A stretch of DNA of 45,219 nucleotides from Deltaproteobacteria bacterium (GTDB lineage Bacteria; Desulfobacterota; Binatia; UTPRO1). The notes beneath the pieces were generated by a model. It worked only from the letters and a program-made list of their open reading frames with translations, was not told the origin of the DNA and searched no databases. Numbering within the stretch: position 1 is the stretch's first letter; the number at the start of each line of letters is the position of its first letter. Shown here piece by piece: positions 11,710 through 20,753 of this stretch. The DNA lies in the NCBI GenBank assembly GCA_029262315.1, contig JAJCZP010000277.1:1-45219 (forward strand), in the 5' to 3' direction. The translations under genes were made by a program, and so were the position numbers.

Positions 11710-12792
11710 TCACGCGAACGGCAAAGCCGACACCGTCGCTGGCGCGATGCCGTCCTGCATGTGGACGTCGAGCGTCGTTCCGGGCTCACAATGCTGCCGA
11801 CGCACGTACCCTAGCCCCACGAACTGGCCGCGATCCCACGACCAGGCCGCACTCGTGATCCACCCCACTTCGCGGTCACCGACCAGAAGCTTATCGTTCG
11901 GACGCGGTGCGGGAGATTCCGCCGCTCCACCCACGAGCAGGATGCCGACCAAGCGGCGGTTCACCTTCCCGCGAGCAGTCACCCGCTCGACGATCTCCTG
12001 TCCGAGATAGCATCCCTTCTGAAACGAGATCGCATCCTCGAAGGGGGTCTCGAGGGCAAGTGTGTCGCTCGTCACATCGCGACCCAAGCGGGCCACGCCG
12101 CTCTCGATCCGCAGCAACTCGTGGGCCTCGTACCCCACAGGTTGCGCCGCGCCTGACTCGACGACACCCGACCACCATGCCACCGCGCCCGCTGTCGGCA
12201 TCACACACAGGTACCCACCCACACCGGGCCCCGGGACGCGAACGATCCTGATCGGGCCCTCGTGCGCGTCGACTGACACATGGTCGTAGTCGTCCACTGG
12301 CGGCGTCGACACACCCCGGCCCACGAGCACGGTAGCGGCGTCGGGACCGAACAGACCAAAGACGTGCTCCGATGCTCCGCTCGGATGCAGTTCGACATCG
12401 TCGGCAACGATGTAGCGCTCGAGAGCGGGGACCGCGGCCGCGACGCCGGTCGCCGCGCCAACGAGGACAACCGCGTCCTCGTCCACCAGGGCCGTGACGT
12501 CAGCGACGACCTTCCCCTGATCCGTCAGCACGAGGGCGCGGCAGCCCTGCCCCACCACGCGCGCCTTGATGTCGTTCGACAACATTCCCTGCAAGAAATC
12601 GCCGCGGTCGCCCCCGTCCAGGCGCACGACGCCCTCGAGGCTCAGATCGACGAGCGCCGCCCCTGCGCAGAGGTGGCGATACTCGGCCGCCGGATCCCCG
12701 AAATGCCCGACGATCGCCATCCCTTCGCTCTCGGTCATGACCGCACCATGCGCGCGCGCCGCCGCCCCGATGATGGACTCTGAATCCGTCAC
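11710..12792 (-). CDS. ygfZ: YgfZ/GcvT-type folate-binding protein
   Basis: 360-residue homologue of the tRNA-modifying and iron-sulfur-repair factor YgfZ, which has the fold of the glycine cleavage T protein. The diagnostic motif [13 protein letters not shown] with the conserved Cys is present, as is the N-terminal LSNDI segment ([11 protein letters not shown]). YgfZ acts with tetrahydrofolate in maintenance of some Fe-S enzymes. GTG start at 12790-12792 with GAGGGGAG upstream. It follows the RND exporter gene by 34 bp on the same strand and may share its transcript. Confidence 0.9.
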   Translation of the reverse strand: MTDSESIIGAAARAHGAVMTESEGMAIVGHFGDPAAEYRHLCAGAALVDLSLEGVVRLDGGDRGDFLQGMLSNDIKARVVGQGCRALVLTDQGKVVADVTALVDEDAVVLVGAATGVAAAVPALERYIVADDVELHPSGASEHVFGLFGPDAATVLVGRGVSTPPVDDYDHVSVDAHEGPIRIVRVPGPGVGGYLCVMPTAGAVAWWSGVVESGAAQPVGYEAHELLRIESGVARLGRDVTSDTLALETPFEDAISFQKGCYLGQEIVERVTARGKVNRRLVGILLVGGAAESPAPRPNDKLLVGDREVGWITSAAWSWDRGQFVGLGYVRRQHCEPGTTLDVHMQDGIAPATVSALPFA

Positions 12793-12826
12793 TCTCGCTC
12801 CCCTCGTACGCCCCTGGGCCTCGACA

Positions 12827-15628
12827 TCATCCCGCCGCCGCGAATCGTTCAGTCGTGCTTTCCAAACGATCGCTGAGCACCCGCGTCAGGTTCAGGAAGA
12901 CGGTGGCCGCGATACGCGGATAGCGACGTTGGAGTCGCTCGAGAAACCGCTGATCGACCGCCAGCAGCTCCATCTCTCCGATGGCCACGATGTCGGCGGT
13001 ACGTTGTTGCTTCCGGACGAGGCCCATCTCGCCAAACACGTCTCCACGGCCGAGCTTCCGTACATTGCGCGGCCGACCATCAGGGCCGTGCACGATGACG
13101 TCGGCATCACCCGTGATAATGACGAACATCTCCTCGCCCATTTCGCCTTGTCGCACCGCCGCCTCGCCGGCTGCGACGGTCTTCAGCGAGCCGAGCAACA
13201 CCGCGATCCGCGCCTGCGCACGCCGGAGCCCGTGGAAGAGCGGAATGGTTTTGTGCGGGTCCTTCCCGAGCTTGGCGAACATGACGTCGAAGATCGTCAC
13301 GATACGCGTCTGCGCGAGAAGCGCCGGCAGGAGCAACAGATTGGTCGCGAGGGCCGCCACCATCGTCGCGGCCGACAGAGCGCCGAAGTCCCTGATGGGC
13401 ACAAAGTCCGAAAGGCGCATGACCAGAAAACCAAGCGTGAGCGCGCCCGACGTGTACACGATGGGTCGCCCCACCGTGCGAAGCGCCGTCGCCAACGAGC
13501 GATGCTCGTCCTGCGTCACCTGCAGTTCCCGATTGAACCGCACCATGTAGTGAATGGTGCTGTCGACGGAGATCCCGAGCGCAATCGCCGCGATGATGCT
13601 GGTCCCAATGTTGAGCATCGTGCCGGACCAGCCGAGGAGGCCGAAGAACATTACGATGGGAAGCACATTGGGCAACATCGCGACGAAGCCCACCTTCAAC
13701 GACACGAACAAGGCCGACATGAGGAGAAAGATGACGACCAAGGCCACCGTCACACTGGTCACCTGACCCCAGACGACGTCGTCGGTCGTCCCGTTCAGCA
13801 GGATGATATTCCCGGTCGGGACCACTGGGACGCTTCCCGGTTGATACTTCGCGGCCCAGGCCCGGATGGCGAGCAACACGTTTGCGATTTCGGTCGACGT
13901 CTCGAATCGAGTGCGGACCAGCACGTTGGCTTGGCCGAAATTAGGCGCAATGACCGACCGGAACGAGCGAGGATTCCCCTTGACCAGCGCCAGCACCTCG
14001 CCCAGCCGACTCGGATCATCCCAGAAGCTTTCGAGCTCGGCAGCCTCGACCATGTTCCCGTCGTCGTCGATGATGATGTCGCCCCCGCCAGCGCCACCGC
14101 CAGCGCGCAATCCCTGATCGAGAAGATCGAGATAGTCGGTGATGGCAACGGAGCGTGTGACCCCGGGAATGGTGGCAATGAAGCGTTGCAGGGCTCGGAG
14201 ACGCTTCAGCGCCTCATAGGTCATCATGGACCCCGGCTCCTCGTCCCCCACGACGACATAGAACGGCAGCGCTCCAGCGACGTGTTCGCTGATCGCATGG
14301 TGATCGCGACGCACCGGCGAATCTTCAGGAAAGTACGCCAAGAAATTGGTGTCGGCCTGAATCCTCGGTACCGCGTACAGGGCGACCAGCACGACCGCGG
14401 CCGCGGCACCGAAGATCAGGCGACGATGCCGAATGTCGATCTGCGCGAGACTCGCGAGCCAACTTCCGAGTCCCGATTCGACCGCGGCTTCGGGATTGCC
14501 GGCGAGCGCGCGGCCCGCATATCGGCGCTCGGGCATGACGACGATGAGCGCCGGCACCAACGTGATCGACAGCACGAAGAGAAACGCGATGCCGATGACG
14601 GCGTACAGCCCGAGCGCTCTGACCGCCTGGATCGGATTCAGGAGGAGCGAAGAGAAGCCGACACCCGTCGTCAGCGCCGAGATGAACACCGGCATCCCCG
14701 CCTCAGAGAGCGCACGGAGCACGGAGTTCCCCTCACCGCTCGGATCTTCCACCTCGAGGTAGTATCGCGCCACGACGTGGTTGGCGTAGGAGCTGCCGAT
14801 CACGATCAGGAGGGAAGGCAGTACGAGCGTCCCCAGCGTGATGGCATCGCCCATCCAGCCCATCGCGCCGAGCGTCCAGGTCGCACCCACGATCACGCAC
14901 AGAAGCGGCAGTGTCACCCCACGTCGCGTGCGGAAGGCAAAGAAGAAGACGGTGATGACGAGCGCGAGACTCGCGGGTGTCAGGACCCAGAGATCGCGTC
15001 GCATCAGCGCCAGGCCGTTGACCTTGAGATGCGACAGGCCGGTGAGGTAGGCGCGCTCGGGACCGGACGCGTTCACCTCGTCGGCAAATGCTCGCAACTC
15101 CTCGTCGATGCGCTGCGCTTGGCTGCCCTCCGCGGCCGCGTCGGTGAGAAAGACGTTGATCGCCGCCCCCCGACTGTCAGACGCGATCAGATTGCCCGCG
15201 TAGAGGGGGTTGTCGCGAATGCGCCCGCGCAGCACCTCGCGCGCCGCCTCGGTGCGGGGAAGGTCGGGAATCAGGAGTGGCGGATCGATCACATCGGCGA
15301 TCGGATCGCGGACGCTCGTCAGGCTGATGACGCTCGCAACGCCCTCGATGGCGCTGGCGCGATCGGTGATCGACTTGATCTTCTCGAGGGTCGCGGTAGC
15401 GAGGACGTCATCCCCGACGATACCGATGATGTTGACCTCGTCGTTCCCGAAACGCTCGACGATCGTGTCATAGAACTCTTTGCCGGGATCGTGTCGTGGC
15501 AGCAGGGTATCCACCGAGCTGTCCACTCGGAGGTGGCGCGCCCCGGCTCCGAGGACCACCGTGACGGCCGTCACCACGGTGAGGACCAGCCATGGCCGCC
15601 GAACGATCGTAGCGTATATCCGCTCCAT
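12827..15628 (-). CDS. MMPL/RND-family exporter fused to a C-terminal cyclic-nucleotide-binding domain
   Basis: 933-residue inner-membrane protein with two RND-type repeats: a membrane segment at 12-30, a large periplasmic loop, and a membrane block, each occurring twice. The second block holds [10 protein letters not shown] with the Asp expected for proton coupling, while the first has GSSYANHV with no acidic residue. After the last helix (about 770), residues 785-920 form a cNMP-binding domain: [31 protein letters not shown] (about 865) and the phosphate-contact RTA (about 875). The family exports hydrophobic molecules (lipids, hopanoids); control of export by cAMP-like ligands is inferred. 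Start [13 protein letters not shown] at ATG 15628; no strong ribosome binding site. Confidence 0.92.
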   Translation of the reverse strand: MERIYATIVRRPWLVLTVVTAVTVVLGAGARHLRVDSSVDTLLPRHDPGKEFYDTIVERFGNDEVNIIGIVGDDVLATATLEKIKSITDRASAIEGVASVISLTSVRDPIADVIDPPLLIPDLPRTEAAREVLRGRIRDNPLYAGNLIASDSRGAAINVFLTDAAAEGSQAQRIDEELRAFADEVNASGPERAYLTGLSHLKVNGLALMRRDLWVLTPASLALVITVFFFAFRTRRGVTLPLLCVIVGATWTLGAMGWMGDAITLGTLVLPSLLIVIGSSYANHVVARYYLEVEDPSGEGNSVLRALSEAGMPVFISALTTGVGFSSLLLNPIQAVRALGLYAVIGIAFLFVLSITLVPALIVVMPERRYAGRALAGNPEAAVESGLGSWLASLAQIDIRHRRLIFGAAAAVVLVALYAVPRIQADTNFLAYFPEDSPVRRDHHAISEHVAGALPFYVVVGDEEPGSMMTYEALKRLRALQRFIATIPGVTRSVAITDYLDLLDQGLRAGGGAGGGDIIIDDDGNMVEAAELESFWDDPSRLGEVLALVKGNPRSFRSVIAPNFGQANVLVRTRFETSTEIANVLLAIRAWAAKYQPGSVPVVPTGNIILLNGTTDDVVWGQVTSVTVALVVIFLLMSALFVSLKVGFVAMLPNVLPIVMFFGLLGWSGTMLNIGTSIIAAIALGISVDSTIHYMVRFNRELQVTQDEHRSLATALRTVGRPIVYTSGALTLGFLVMRLSDFVPIRDFGALSAATMVAALATNLLLLPALLAQTRIVTIFDVMFAKLGKDPHKTIPLFHGLRRAQARIAVLLGSLKTVAAGEAAVRQGEMGEEMFVIITGDADVIVHGPDGRPRNVRKLGRGDVFGEMGLVRKQQRTADIVAIGEMELLAVDQRFLERLQRRYPRIAATVFLNLTRVLSDRLESTTERFAAAG

Positions 15629-15715
15629 GAACTTTGGCGAGCATCCGCCACACGTTGCGCAAACTCAAGCCCCCAACGCTTGAGACAGCCTGCTCTGGTC
15701 CGATACAAGCGGTTC

Positions 15716-16483
15716 ATGGACCTCAGCGACGTTCTGTACGAGAAGCAAGGCGGCATCGCGTGGATCACGATCAATCGCCCCGAGCGACGCAACGCCTTCC
15801 GAGCGCAGACGGTGCGCGAACTCATCGCGTGCTTCCGGGACGCCTGGAACGACGCGTCCGTTGGCGTCGCCGTTCTCACCGGGGCGGGTGACAAAGCCTT
15901 CTGCAGTGGCGGCGACCAGAAGGAGCACGTCGCCGGCCCCGAACTCATGGAGGTGGCCTCGCTCCACGGACTGATTCGCACCTTCCCGAAGCCCGTCATC
16001 GCCATGGTGAACGGCTACGCCATCGGGGGCGGACACGTGCTGCACGTCGTCTGCGATCTGTCCGTCGCCGCGGACACCGCGATCTTCGGCCAGACGGGGC
16101 CGCGCGTCGGCAGCGTCGACCCAGGATTCGGCACGGCCTATCTCGCGCGCGTCATCGGCGAGAAAAAGGCACGCGAGATCTGGTACCTCTGTCGGCAGTA
16201 TTCTGCGGCACAGGCCCTCGAGATGGGCCTCGTCAACGCAGTCGTACCCGCGAGCGAACTCCGCGCCGAGGTCGAGCGGTGGTGCGCGGAGTTGCTCGCC
16301 AAGAGTCCGACCGCGCTCAAGATCGCGAAGTACTCGTTCAACGCCGACTCCGACAACATCGCGGGCATCGGCGCCATGGGATTCAACGCCGTCGAACTCT
16401 ACTACGACACCGACGAGGCGCAGGAAGGCGCCCGCGCCTTCCTGGAGAAGCGCCAGCCCGACTTCCGGCGGGCCGTCAAATAG
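15716..16483 (+). CDS. Crotonase-family enzyme, MenB/BadI type
   Basis: 255-residue enoyl-CoA hydratase superfamily protein. The set [56 protein letters not shown] (oxyanion and active-site loops) and [11 protein letters not shown] near the C-terminus places it with dihydroxynaphthoyl-CoA synthase (MenB) and 2-ketocyclohexanecarboxyl-CoA hydrolase (BadI). The VGSVDPG and YYDTDE segments resemble my recollection of BadI most. No men gene is near, so ring cleavage in alicyclic or aromatic acid breakdown is the better guess. The start is ATG 15716 ([10 protein letters not shown]); the same frame is open far upstream, but only as the antisense shadow of the exporter. Confidence 0.88.
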   Translation: MDLSDVLYEKQGGIAWITINRPERRNAFRAQTVRELIACFRDAWNDASVGVAVLTGAGDKAFCSGGDQKEHVAGPELMEVASLHGLIRTFPKPVIAMVNGYAIGGGHVLHVVCDLSVAADTAIFGQTGPRVGSVDPGFGTAYLARVIGEKKAREIWYLCRQYSAAQALEMGLVNAVVPASELRAEVERWCAELLAKSPTALKIAKYSFNADSDNIAGIGAMGFNAVELYYDTDEAQEGARAFLEKRQPDFRRAVK

Positions 16484-16502
16484 CCCCCCGGGCGCGCGGC
16501 AG

Positions 16503-16808
16503 CTAGACTTCGACCAGGATGTCTTCGCCGTCGCGCTTGATCGGATACGTTGCGACCTTGCAGCCGTCGTCGTCGACGTTGACGCCAGTGCAGACGTCGT
16601 AGCGCCACTCGTGCCACGGACACGCGACGACCGTGCCTTCCATTTCGCCCTCGCCGAGCGGCCCCCCCTGATGCGGGCAGGTGTCGTCGATGGCGTAGAA
16701 CGTACCGTCGCAGTTGAAAACTGCGATCGGCTTGTCGCCAACCTCGACGCTAATGCCGCTTCCGGGCGGAATATCGCCTGCGCTCGCCACCTTCATGAAC
16801 TCGGCCAC
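16503..16808 (-). CDS. Rieske [2Fe-2S] ferredoxin-type protein
   Basis: About 101 residues, a single Rieske domain with the cluster ligands in CPHQGG and CPWHEW. Soluble Rieske ferredoxins pass electrons to oxygenases or act as nitrite-reductase-small-subunit-like proteins. I take GTG 16806-16808 (reading MAEFMKVASAGDIPPG) as start because family members begin with this AEFxKV segment; ATG 16796 is the alternative four codons downstream. It begins 11 bp after the ABM-domain gene on the same strand, so the two form a small operon. Confidence 0.9.
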   Translation of the reverse strand: MAEFMKVASAGDIPPGSGISVEVGDKPIAVFNCDGTFYAIDDTCPHQGGPLGEGEMEGTVVACPWHEWRYDVCTGVNVDDDGCKVATYPIKRDGEDILVEV

Positions 16809-16819
16809 GGCACGCGCCC

Positions 16820-17119
16820 CTACTGTTTGCTCTCGAGCTCTTCGTAGGGCTCGATCTCGGGCGCACCGTCCAGAATAGGGCCAGCCACCGTCAGGAGCTT
16901 GGCCATCTGATCGCTCTTCTGGTGCACCTCGAGAGCTTCGGGACCGCTGTAACGCTCGAAGAAGAGGAACGTCCGCGAGTCCTTCGCCGCGCGATTGAAG
17001 ATATACATCAGCGTCTCGGGCTCTGCCGCCTTGACGTAAGCGACCATCTCGCGGGCAGCCTGCTCGAACTCCGCCTCTTTCCCAGCCAGAACCTTGAGCT
17101 TTGCGACCATCGTCAGCAT
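16820..17119 (-). CDS. Antibiotic-biosynthesis-monooxygenase (ABM) domain protein, YgiN-like
   Basis: 99-residue dimeric alpha/beta-barrel (ferredoxin-like) protein. The pattern MVAKLKVLAGKEAEFEQAA, then LMYIFNRA, FLFFERYSG and HQKSDQMAKL, is that of the ABM family, which includes cofactor-free quinol monooxygenases (YgiN) and haem-degrading enzymes. GGAGGAT precedes ATG 17119 by five bases. With the Rieske gene directly downstream it may act on quinol or phenolic compounds; substrate unknown. Confidence 0.85.
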   Translation of the reverse strand: MLTMVAKLKVLAGKEAEFEQAAREMVAYVKAAEPETLMYIFNRAAKDSRTFLFFERYSGPEALEVHQKSDQMAKLLTVAGPILDGAPEIEPYEELESKQ

Positions 17120-17202
17120 TGAAATCCTCCGAACGCGCTCGCCGCTCGAGCGGCGAGGCGGTGGGGAAGACTAACGACGGCCGCCGGTGTTTGCAACGAT
17201 GG

Positions 17203-18141
17203 TCAGGCCGCTTCGGCCCGACCCAACCCGAAGGCTTTGATCTTCCGCAAGAGCGTATTGCGCCCGATCCCCAGCCGACGCGCACAAAGGCTCTGGTTCC
17301 AATTGCAGCTGATCAAGACCGCATGGATGTAGTCGCGCTCGAGGTCGCGCAGCGGAAAAACGTCCGGCGGGGGCTGCTCCCGCGACCGGCGACCGACGAC
17401 GGCACGCAGATGGTCCAAACGCGGCGACGCGCCATGCGCCGCGCGCAGCACGCGATCCAGGGTGGCCTCGAGTTCCCGGGCATTGCCTGGCCACATGTCC
17501 TCGGCAAGCTCGGCGAGAATTGCGGGATCCAGCGATACCGGCATCCCACCCTCCGAACTCGGTCGTTCCTGGACGATACGATTGGCAATCAGCGGAATAT
17601 CCTCGCGGCGCTCACGAAGCGGAGGGATGGAAACACGCACGACACCAACGCGGAAGAACAGGTCGCGCCGGAACCGCCCGAGCCGCACGGCCTCCTCGAG
17701 GGGCGCGTGCGCCCCGCTGATGACGCGGACGCTGGACCACGAGCCGGCGCTATTCAACGCCAACAACAACTGGCGCTGGAGGTCGGCGCTCAACCCTTCG
17801 ATCCCATCGATGTAGAGGGTCGCTCCCGGCGGCTCGCTCGCGAGTGCGCTTGGCCCATCCTCACCAAACAACGCCTGGCGCGTCTCGGCCTCGGTACGCT
17901 CCGCAACCGGCACGTACACGAACGGGCCTGCCGCTCGTGGACTCTGCGTGTGAATGGCCGCGGCCAACGCGCGCTTGCCGGTGCCATTCTCACCCTGAAG
18001 GAGAAGATTCACCTCGGCGTGGCCGAGATCGCTGGCCGCCCGCTCGAGCGCGCGCATCGGAGCGCTGCGTCCCGCGAGCCATGCGGGGAGCGAGGCTGAA
18101 AGACTATCGGGCCGTAGGGCGTGATCCGGCGAGTGATCCAT
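17203..18141 (-). CDS. Degenerate sigma-54-type AAA+ transcriptional regulator with Fis HTH
   Basis: 312-residue bacterial enhancer-binding-protein homologue without receiver domain. Walker A is intact (GENGTGK, 50-56). The stretch between ALFG (90-93) and GATLY (106-110) is only about 12 residues, so the GAFTGA sigma-54 contact loop is deleted. Walker B reads LYIDGI, with Gly for the catalytic Glu. The arginine-finger segment RFRRDLFFRV (156-165), WPGNARELE (217-225) and a C-terminal Fis HTH (about 280-305, ARRLGIGRNTLLRKIK) remain. It likely binds DNA and ATP but should not open sigma-54 promoters. AAGGAG precedes ATG 18141. It is divergent from the response regulator at 18342. Confidence 0.88.
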   Translation of the reverse strand: MDHSPDHALRPDSLSASLPAWLAGRSAPMRALERAASDLGHAEVNLLLQGENGTGKRALAAAIHTQSPRAAGPFVYVPVAERTEAETRQALFGEDGPSALASEPPGATLYIDGIEGLSADLQRQLLLALNSAGSWSSVRVISGAHAPLEEAVRLGRFRRDLFFRVGVVRVSIPPLRERREDIPLIANRIVQERPSSEGGMPVSLDPAILAELAEDMWPGNARELEATLDRVLRAAHGASPRLDHLRAVVGRRSREQPPPDVFPLRDLERDYIHAVLISCNWNQSLCARRLGIGRNTLLRKIKAFGLGRAEAA

Positions 18142-18253
18142 GTGGGTCTCCTTCCGCGTCCTGGAACCATAGGACGGTCGGCCCGTTCGACTCTACCGCC
18201 GCGTGTAGGGTCAATTCCGTACAGCGACGGGAAAAACACAGGACGTCGGGGTT

Positions 18254-18271
18254 AAGCGGGCCCATCCGCTT
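18254..18271. promoter_or_regulatory. Inverted repeat in divergent regulator intergenic region (1)
   Basis: AAGCGG-N6-CCGCTT, a perfect 6-bp inverted repeat with a 6-base spacer, in the middle of the 200-bp region between the AAA+ regulator and the response regulator. A binding site for either regulator is plausible but unproven. Confidence 0.4.
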
Positions 18272-18300
18272 GACGCCGAACGACGTTTCAGCTGACTCTG

Positions 18301-18317
18301 CGCATGTAGGTCATGCG
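18301..18317. promoter_or_regulatory. Inverted repeat in divergent regulator intergenic region (2)
   Basis: CGCATG-N5-CATGCG, a perfect 17-bp dyad ending 24 bases before the response-regulator ATG at 18342. Its position suits an operator or a 5'-UTR element for that gene. Its sequence differs from the dyad at 18254-18271. Confidence 0.4.
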
Positions 18318-18341
18318 ACCCCGAAAGCCGAAGATTGAGTC

Positions 18342-18998
18342 ATGAGTAGCGAACGCGTCAAGGTCCTGCTGGCCGACGATCACACCATCGTCCGCGAGGG
18401 CATCCTGTCCCTCCTCCAGGCGCACGCGGAGATCATCGTCGTCGGCACGGCCGAGAACGGGCACGAGGCAGTCGAGAAAGCCCGGCGCAGCTTCCCGGAC
18501 GTCGTCGTCATGGACATCGCGATGCCCCTCCTGAACGGCATCGAGGCCGCGCGCCAGCTGAAGAAGATCGTGCCGCAAACCAAGGTCATCGTCCTGACGA
18601 TGTACGCCGACGAAGAGTACGTCTTACGGGCGCTCCAAGCCGGAGTGCGCGGGTACCTTCTCAAGCGCTCCGCGGCCTCGGAACTGCTTCAGGCAATCCG
18701 CACGGTCGAGCACGGCGATTTCTACTTGAGTTCGGATATCTCGCACGTCGTGATCGAGCGCTTCCTCTCCTCGCCGACGCCGCTCGAAGAGGTAGTCGCG
18801 CTGTCGCAGCGCGAGCGTCAGATCCTGCAACTGGTTGCCGAGGGACACACGAATCGGCAGATCGCGGCCGCCCTCGGCATTACCCCGAAGACGGTCGACA
18901 CGCATCGCACTCGGTTGAAAACGAAGCTCGGGATCCACGACACTCCCGGCTTGGTTCGCTACGCGATCCGCAAGGGGATCGTACAAGCGGATACCTAG
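18342..18998 (+). CDS. NarL/FixJ-family response regulator (orphan)
   Basis: 218 residues: receiver domain at 6-125 and LuxR-type HTH at about 155-215. The phosphorylation pocket is complete: acidic pair Asp12-Asp13, phospho-acceptor Asp58 (VVVMDIAMP), Thr86 and Lys108. The HTH contains LSQRERQILQLVAEGHTNRQI and ITPKTVDTHR. No histidine kinase is encoded in the window, so its partner lies elsewhere. Divergent from the AAA+ regulator, with two dyads in the shared intergenic region. The ribosome binding site is poor (AAGATTGAG). Confidence 0.95.
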   Translation: MSSERVKVLLADDHTIVREGILSLLQAHAEIIVVGTAENGHEAVEKARRSFPDVVVMDIAMPLLNGIEAARQLKKIVPQTKVIVLTMYADEEYVLRALQAGVRGYLLKRSAASELLQAIRTVEHGDFYLSSDISHVVIERFLSSPTPLEEVVALSQRERQILQLVAEGHTNRQIAAALGITPKTVDTHRTRLKTKLGIHDTPGLVRYAIRKGIVQADT

Positions 18999-19090
18999 GG
19001 TCGGCGGCCCGCGCTCGGCCGATCGAACCACGCCACCAGGTTCCGCGCGATCGCGGCCGGGGTTCGAGCGCGCAAGCAGACTGCTTCGCC

Positions 19091-19801
19091 ATGCCACGTA
19101 CACTCCGGGCCATTTCCTTCGACGCCGCGGGAACGCTCTTTCATCCAATCCGACCCGTGGGCGTGCTGTATGCCGAAGTGGCCGCGCGCCATGGCGCGCA
19201 CGTCGATGTCGAAGCGTTGCAGGGACGCTTTCAGCGGGCGTTCGGCGCGGCCCCCCCCTTGGCGTTCCCCGCCGCGCCAGCCCCCGAGGTTCGGCACCGC
19301 GAGCGTGCTTGGTGGCACGCCGTCGTCTCGGAGGTGTTCCGCGACATCCCCATCCCCGACTTCGAGGCGTACTTCGCCGACCTGTTCGAGACCTTCGCCA
19401 GCGCTCAGACATGGCGTCCCGACCCGGCCGCTCTTCCGCTCCTGCGGGCCCTGCGCGGGCGCGATATGCGCGTGCTAGTCGTATCGAACTTCGACGCCCG
19501 TGTCCGCGGGATTCTCGACGGGCTCGGCATGACCCCGTGGATCGATGCCGTCACCATCTCGAGCGAGGCCGGAGCCGCCAAACCCGACCCCGCGATCTTT
19601 CGGGTCGCGCTGAGCGCGAGCGGTCTTGCCCCCGCCGACGTACTGCACGTCGGCGACACGATCCGGGAGGACTGGGCCGGGGCACGCGCGGCCGGACTCC
19701 CGGTCTTGCTGGTCGGCGGCGCCGACCTGCGCCAGGCCGCTCCGGAAGCCGACGTCGTCCCCAACCTCGCCGAGGTCGGCTCCCGGCTCGCCCGTCGTTG
19801 A
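19091..19801 (+). CDS. HAD-superfamily hydrolase (HDHD3-like)
   Basis: 236 residues, Rossmann-like HAD fold with alpha-helical cap. Motif I is ISFDAAGTLFHP, where the nucleophile Asp is present but the usual second Asp (DxD) is Ala. Motif II is VVSNFD, motif III includes AKPDP (Lys), and motif IV is HVGDTIREDWAGA. Probably a cytoplasmic phosphatase of small metabolites; loss of the general acid Asp makes activity uncertain, although DxxGTL variants are common in this subfamily. Ninety bp after the response regulator; transcribed in the same direction. Confidence 0.88.
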   Translation: MPRTLRAISFDAAGTLFHPIRPVGVLYAEVAARHGAHVDVEALQGRFQRAFGAAPPLAFPAAPAPEVRHRERAWWHAVVSEVFRDIPIPDFEAYFADLFETFASAQTWRPDPAALPLLRALRGRDMRVLVVSNFDARVRGILDGLGMTPWIDAVTISSEAGAAKPDPAIFRVALSASGLAPADVLHVGDTIREDWAGARAAGLPVLLVGGADLRQAAPEADVVPNLAEVGSRLARR

Positions 19802-19874
19802 TCCACGCGCCACCCGCGCCACCGCCGCCGGCCCCATATCCACGCGCCCGTTGAGATTTCTGGGCTTGACTCAA

Positions 19875-19898
19875 CATTCACTACTTTGGTAGTGAATG
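19875..19898 (+). promoter_or_regulatory. Perfect 24-bp palindrome over the TrmB-type regulator start
   Basis: CATTCACTAC-TTTG-GTAGTGAATG: ten perfectly paired bases on each side of a 4-base spacer. The right arm includes the ATG at 19896. A near-consensus -35 (TTGACT, 19866-19871) lies four bases upstream, so the palindrome covers the expected -10 and transcription start. It is very likely an autoregulatory operator. There is no Shine-Dalgarno between it and either ATG (19896, 19902), so a leaderless or poorly translated message is possible. Confidence 0.75.
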
Positions 19899-20753
19899 CC
19901 AATGGGCGCGCTCATCGAACGACTGCGTGAGATCGGTCTCGGCGACTACGAAGCCCGGCTCTACGTGGCGCTCGTGCGCCGCCATCCGGCCACGGGCTAC
20001 GAGCTGGCACAGACGTCCGGGGTGCCGAGCTCGAAGGTCTACGAAGTCCTGCGGCGCCTGCAGGACAAGGATCTCGTCTTCGTGACCGAGGGCGGACGGA
20101 CCCGCGGCTACATTCCGGTAGATCCCGAGGAGTTCGTCGAACAGTACTCCAGCCGGATGACGCGCACCCTCGAGGGCCTGCGCGACGAACTCGGTGCACT
20201 CGGCGGCGACGAGCAGGTTGGCTACGTCTGGAACATCAGCGGCCGCGATGCGTTGCTCGAGCGCGCGGGACGCGCCATCGAGCGGGCCGAGGCCACCATC
20301 ATCCTGTCCGCCTGGGACGACGAGCTCGCGGAGCTGACCGACGCCCTCACCGCGGCGCGTGCTCGCAAGGTGCGAACCGCGGTCATCGTCTACGGCGCAC
20401 TCGAGCCGACGGCGTCCGCCGTGTATCGCCATCCGATCCGCGACACGATCTACGACGAGAAGGGCGGCCGCGGCCTCTCGCTCTGCACGGACTCGCGCGC
20501 GGCACTGGTCGGGCTCGTCGCGAAGAACGGCAGCGCCTCCGGCGCATGGAGCCGAAACCACGGCTTCGTGACCGCGCTGGAAGACTACCTCAAGCACGAC
20601 ATCTACGTGCAGAAGATCGTCGGCCGCTTTCACGACCAACTGGTGGCCACCTATGGCCGAAACTTCTCGCGTTGGCGCGACGTGTTCTCCGATCGCACGC
20701 TGCCACCGAAAGCCCGCACCGCACGAGCACCATCCCAAAGGAGGTCCCGATGA
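19896..20753 (+). CDS. TrmB-family transcriptional regulator
   Basis: 285 residues. An N-terminal winged helix of the TrmB type (LGDYEARLYVALVRRHPATG, then VPSSKVYEVLRRLQDKDLV) is followed by a PLD-like/effector domain of the sugar-sensing TrmB group (ISGRDALLERAGRAIERA, TIILSAWDDEL). TrmB proteins are common in archaea and less so in bacteria; they sense small metabolites. The ATG at 19896 lies inside a perfect palindrome; ATG 19902 (MGALIERL) is an equally good start. The stop codon overlaps the aminotransferase start (ATGA at 20750-20753), so the two are translationally coupled, and the regulator may respond to that enzyme's substrate or product. Confidence 0.9.
   Translation: MPMGALIERLREIGLGDYEARLYVALVRRHPATGYELAQTSGVPSSKVYEVLRRLQDKDLVFVTEGGRTRGYIPVDPEEFVEQYSSRMTRTLEGLRDELGALGGDEQVGYVWNISGRDALLERAGRAIERAEATIILSAWDDELAELTDALTAARARKVRTAVIVYGALEPTASAVYRHPIRDTIYDEKGGRGLSLCTDSRAALVGLVAKNGSASGAWSRNHGFVTALEDYLKHDIYVQKIVGRFHDQLVATYGRNFSRWRDVFSDRTLPPKARTARAPSQRRSR

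Noticed and set aside
12566-15715. A very long open frame on the plus strand, running 1,050 codons into the crotonase gene
   Set aside because: It is antisense to the RND exporter. The predicted peptide is rich in Arg, His and Asp with no domain; GC-rich codon usage keeps the opposite strand free of stops. Only the part from 15716 is a real gene.
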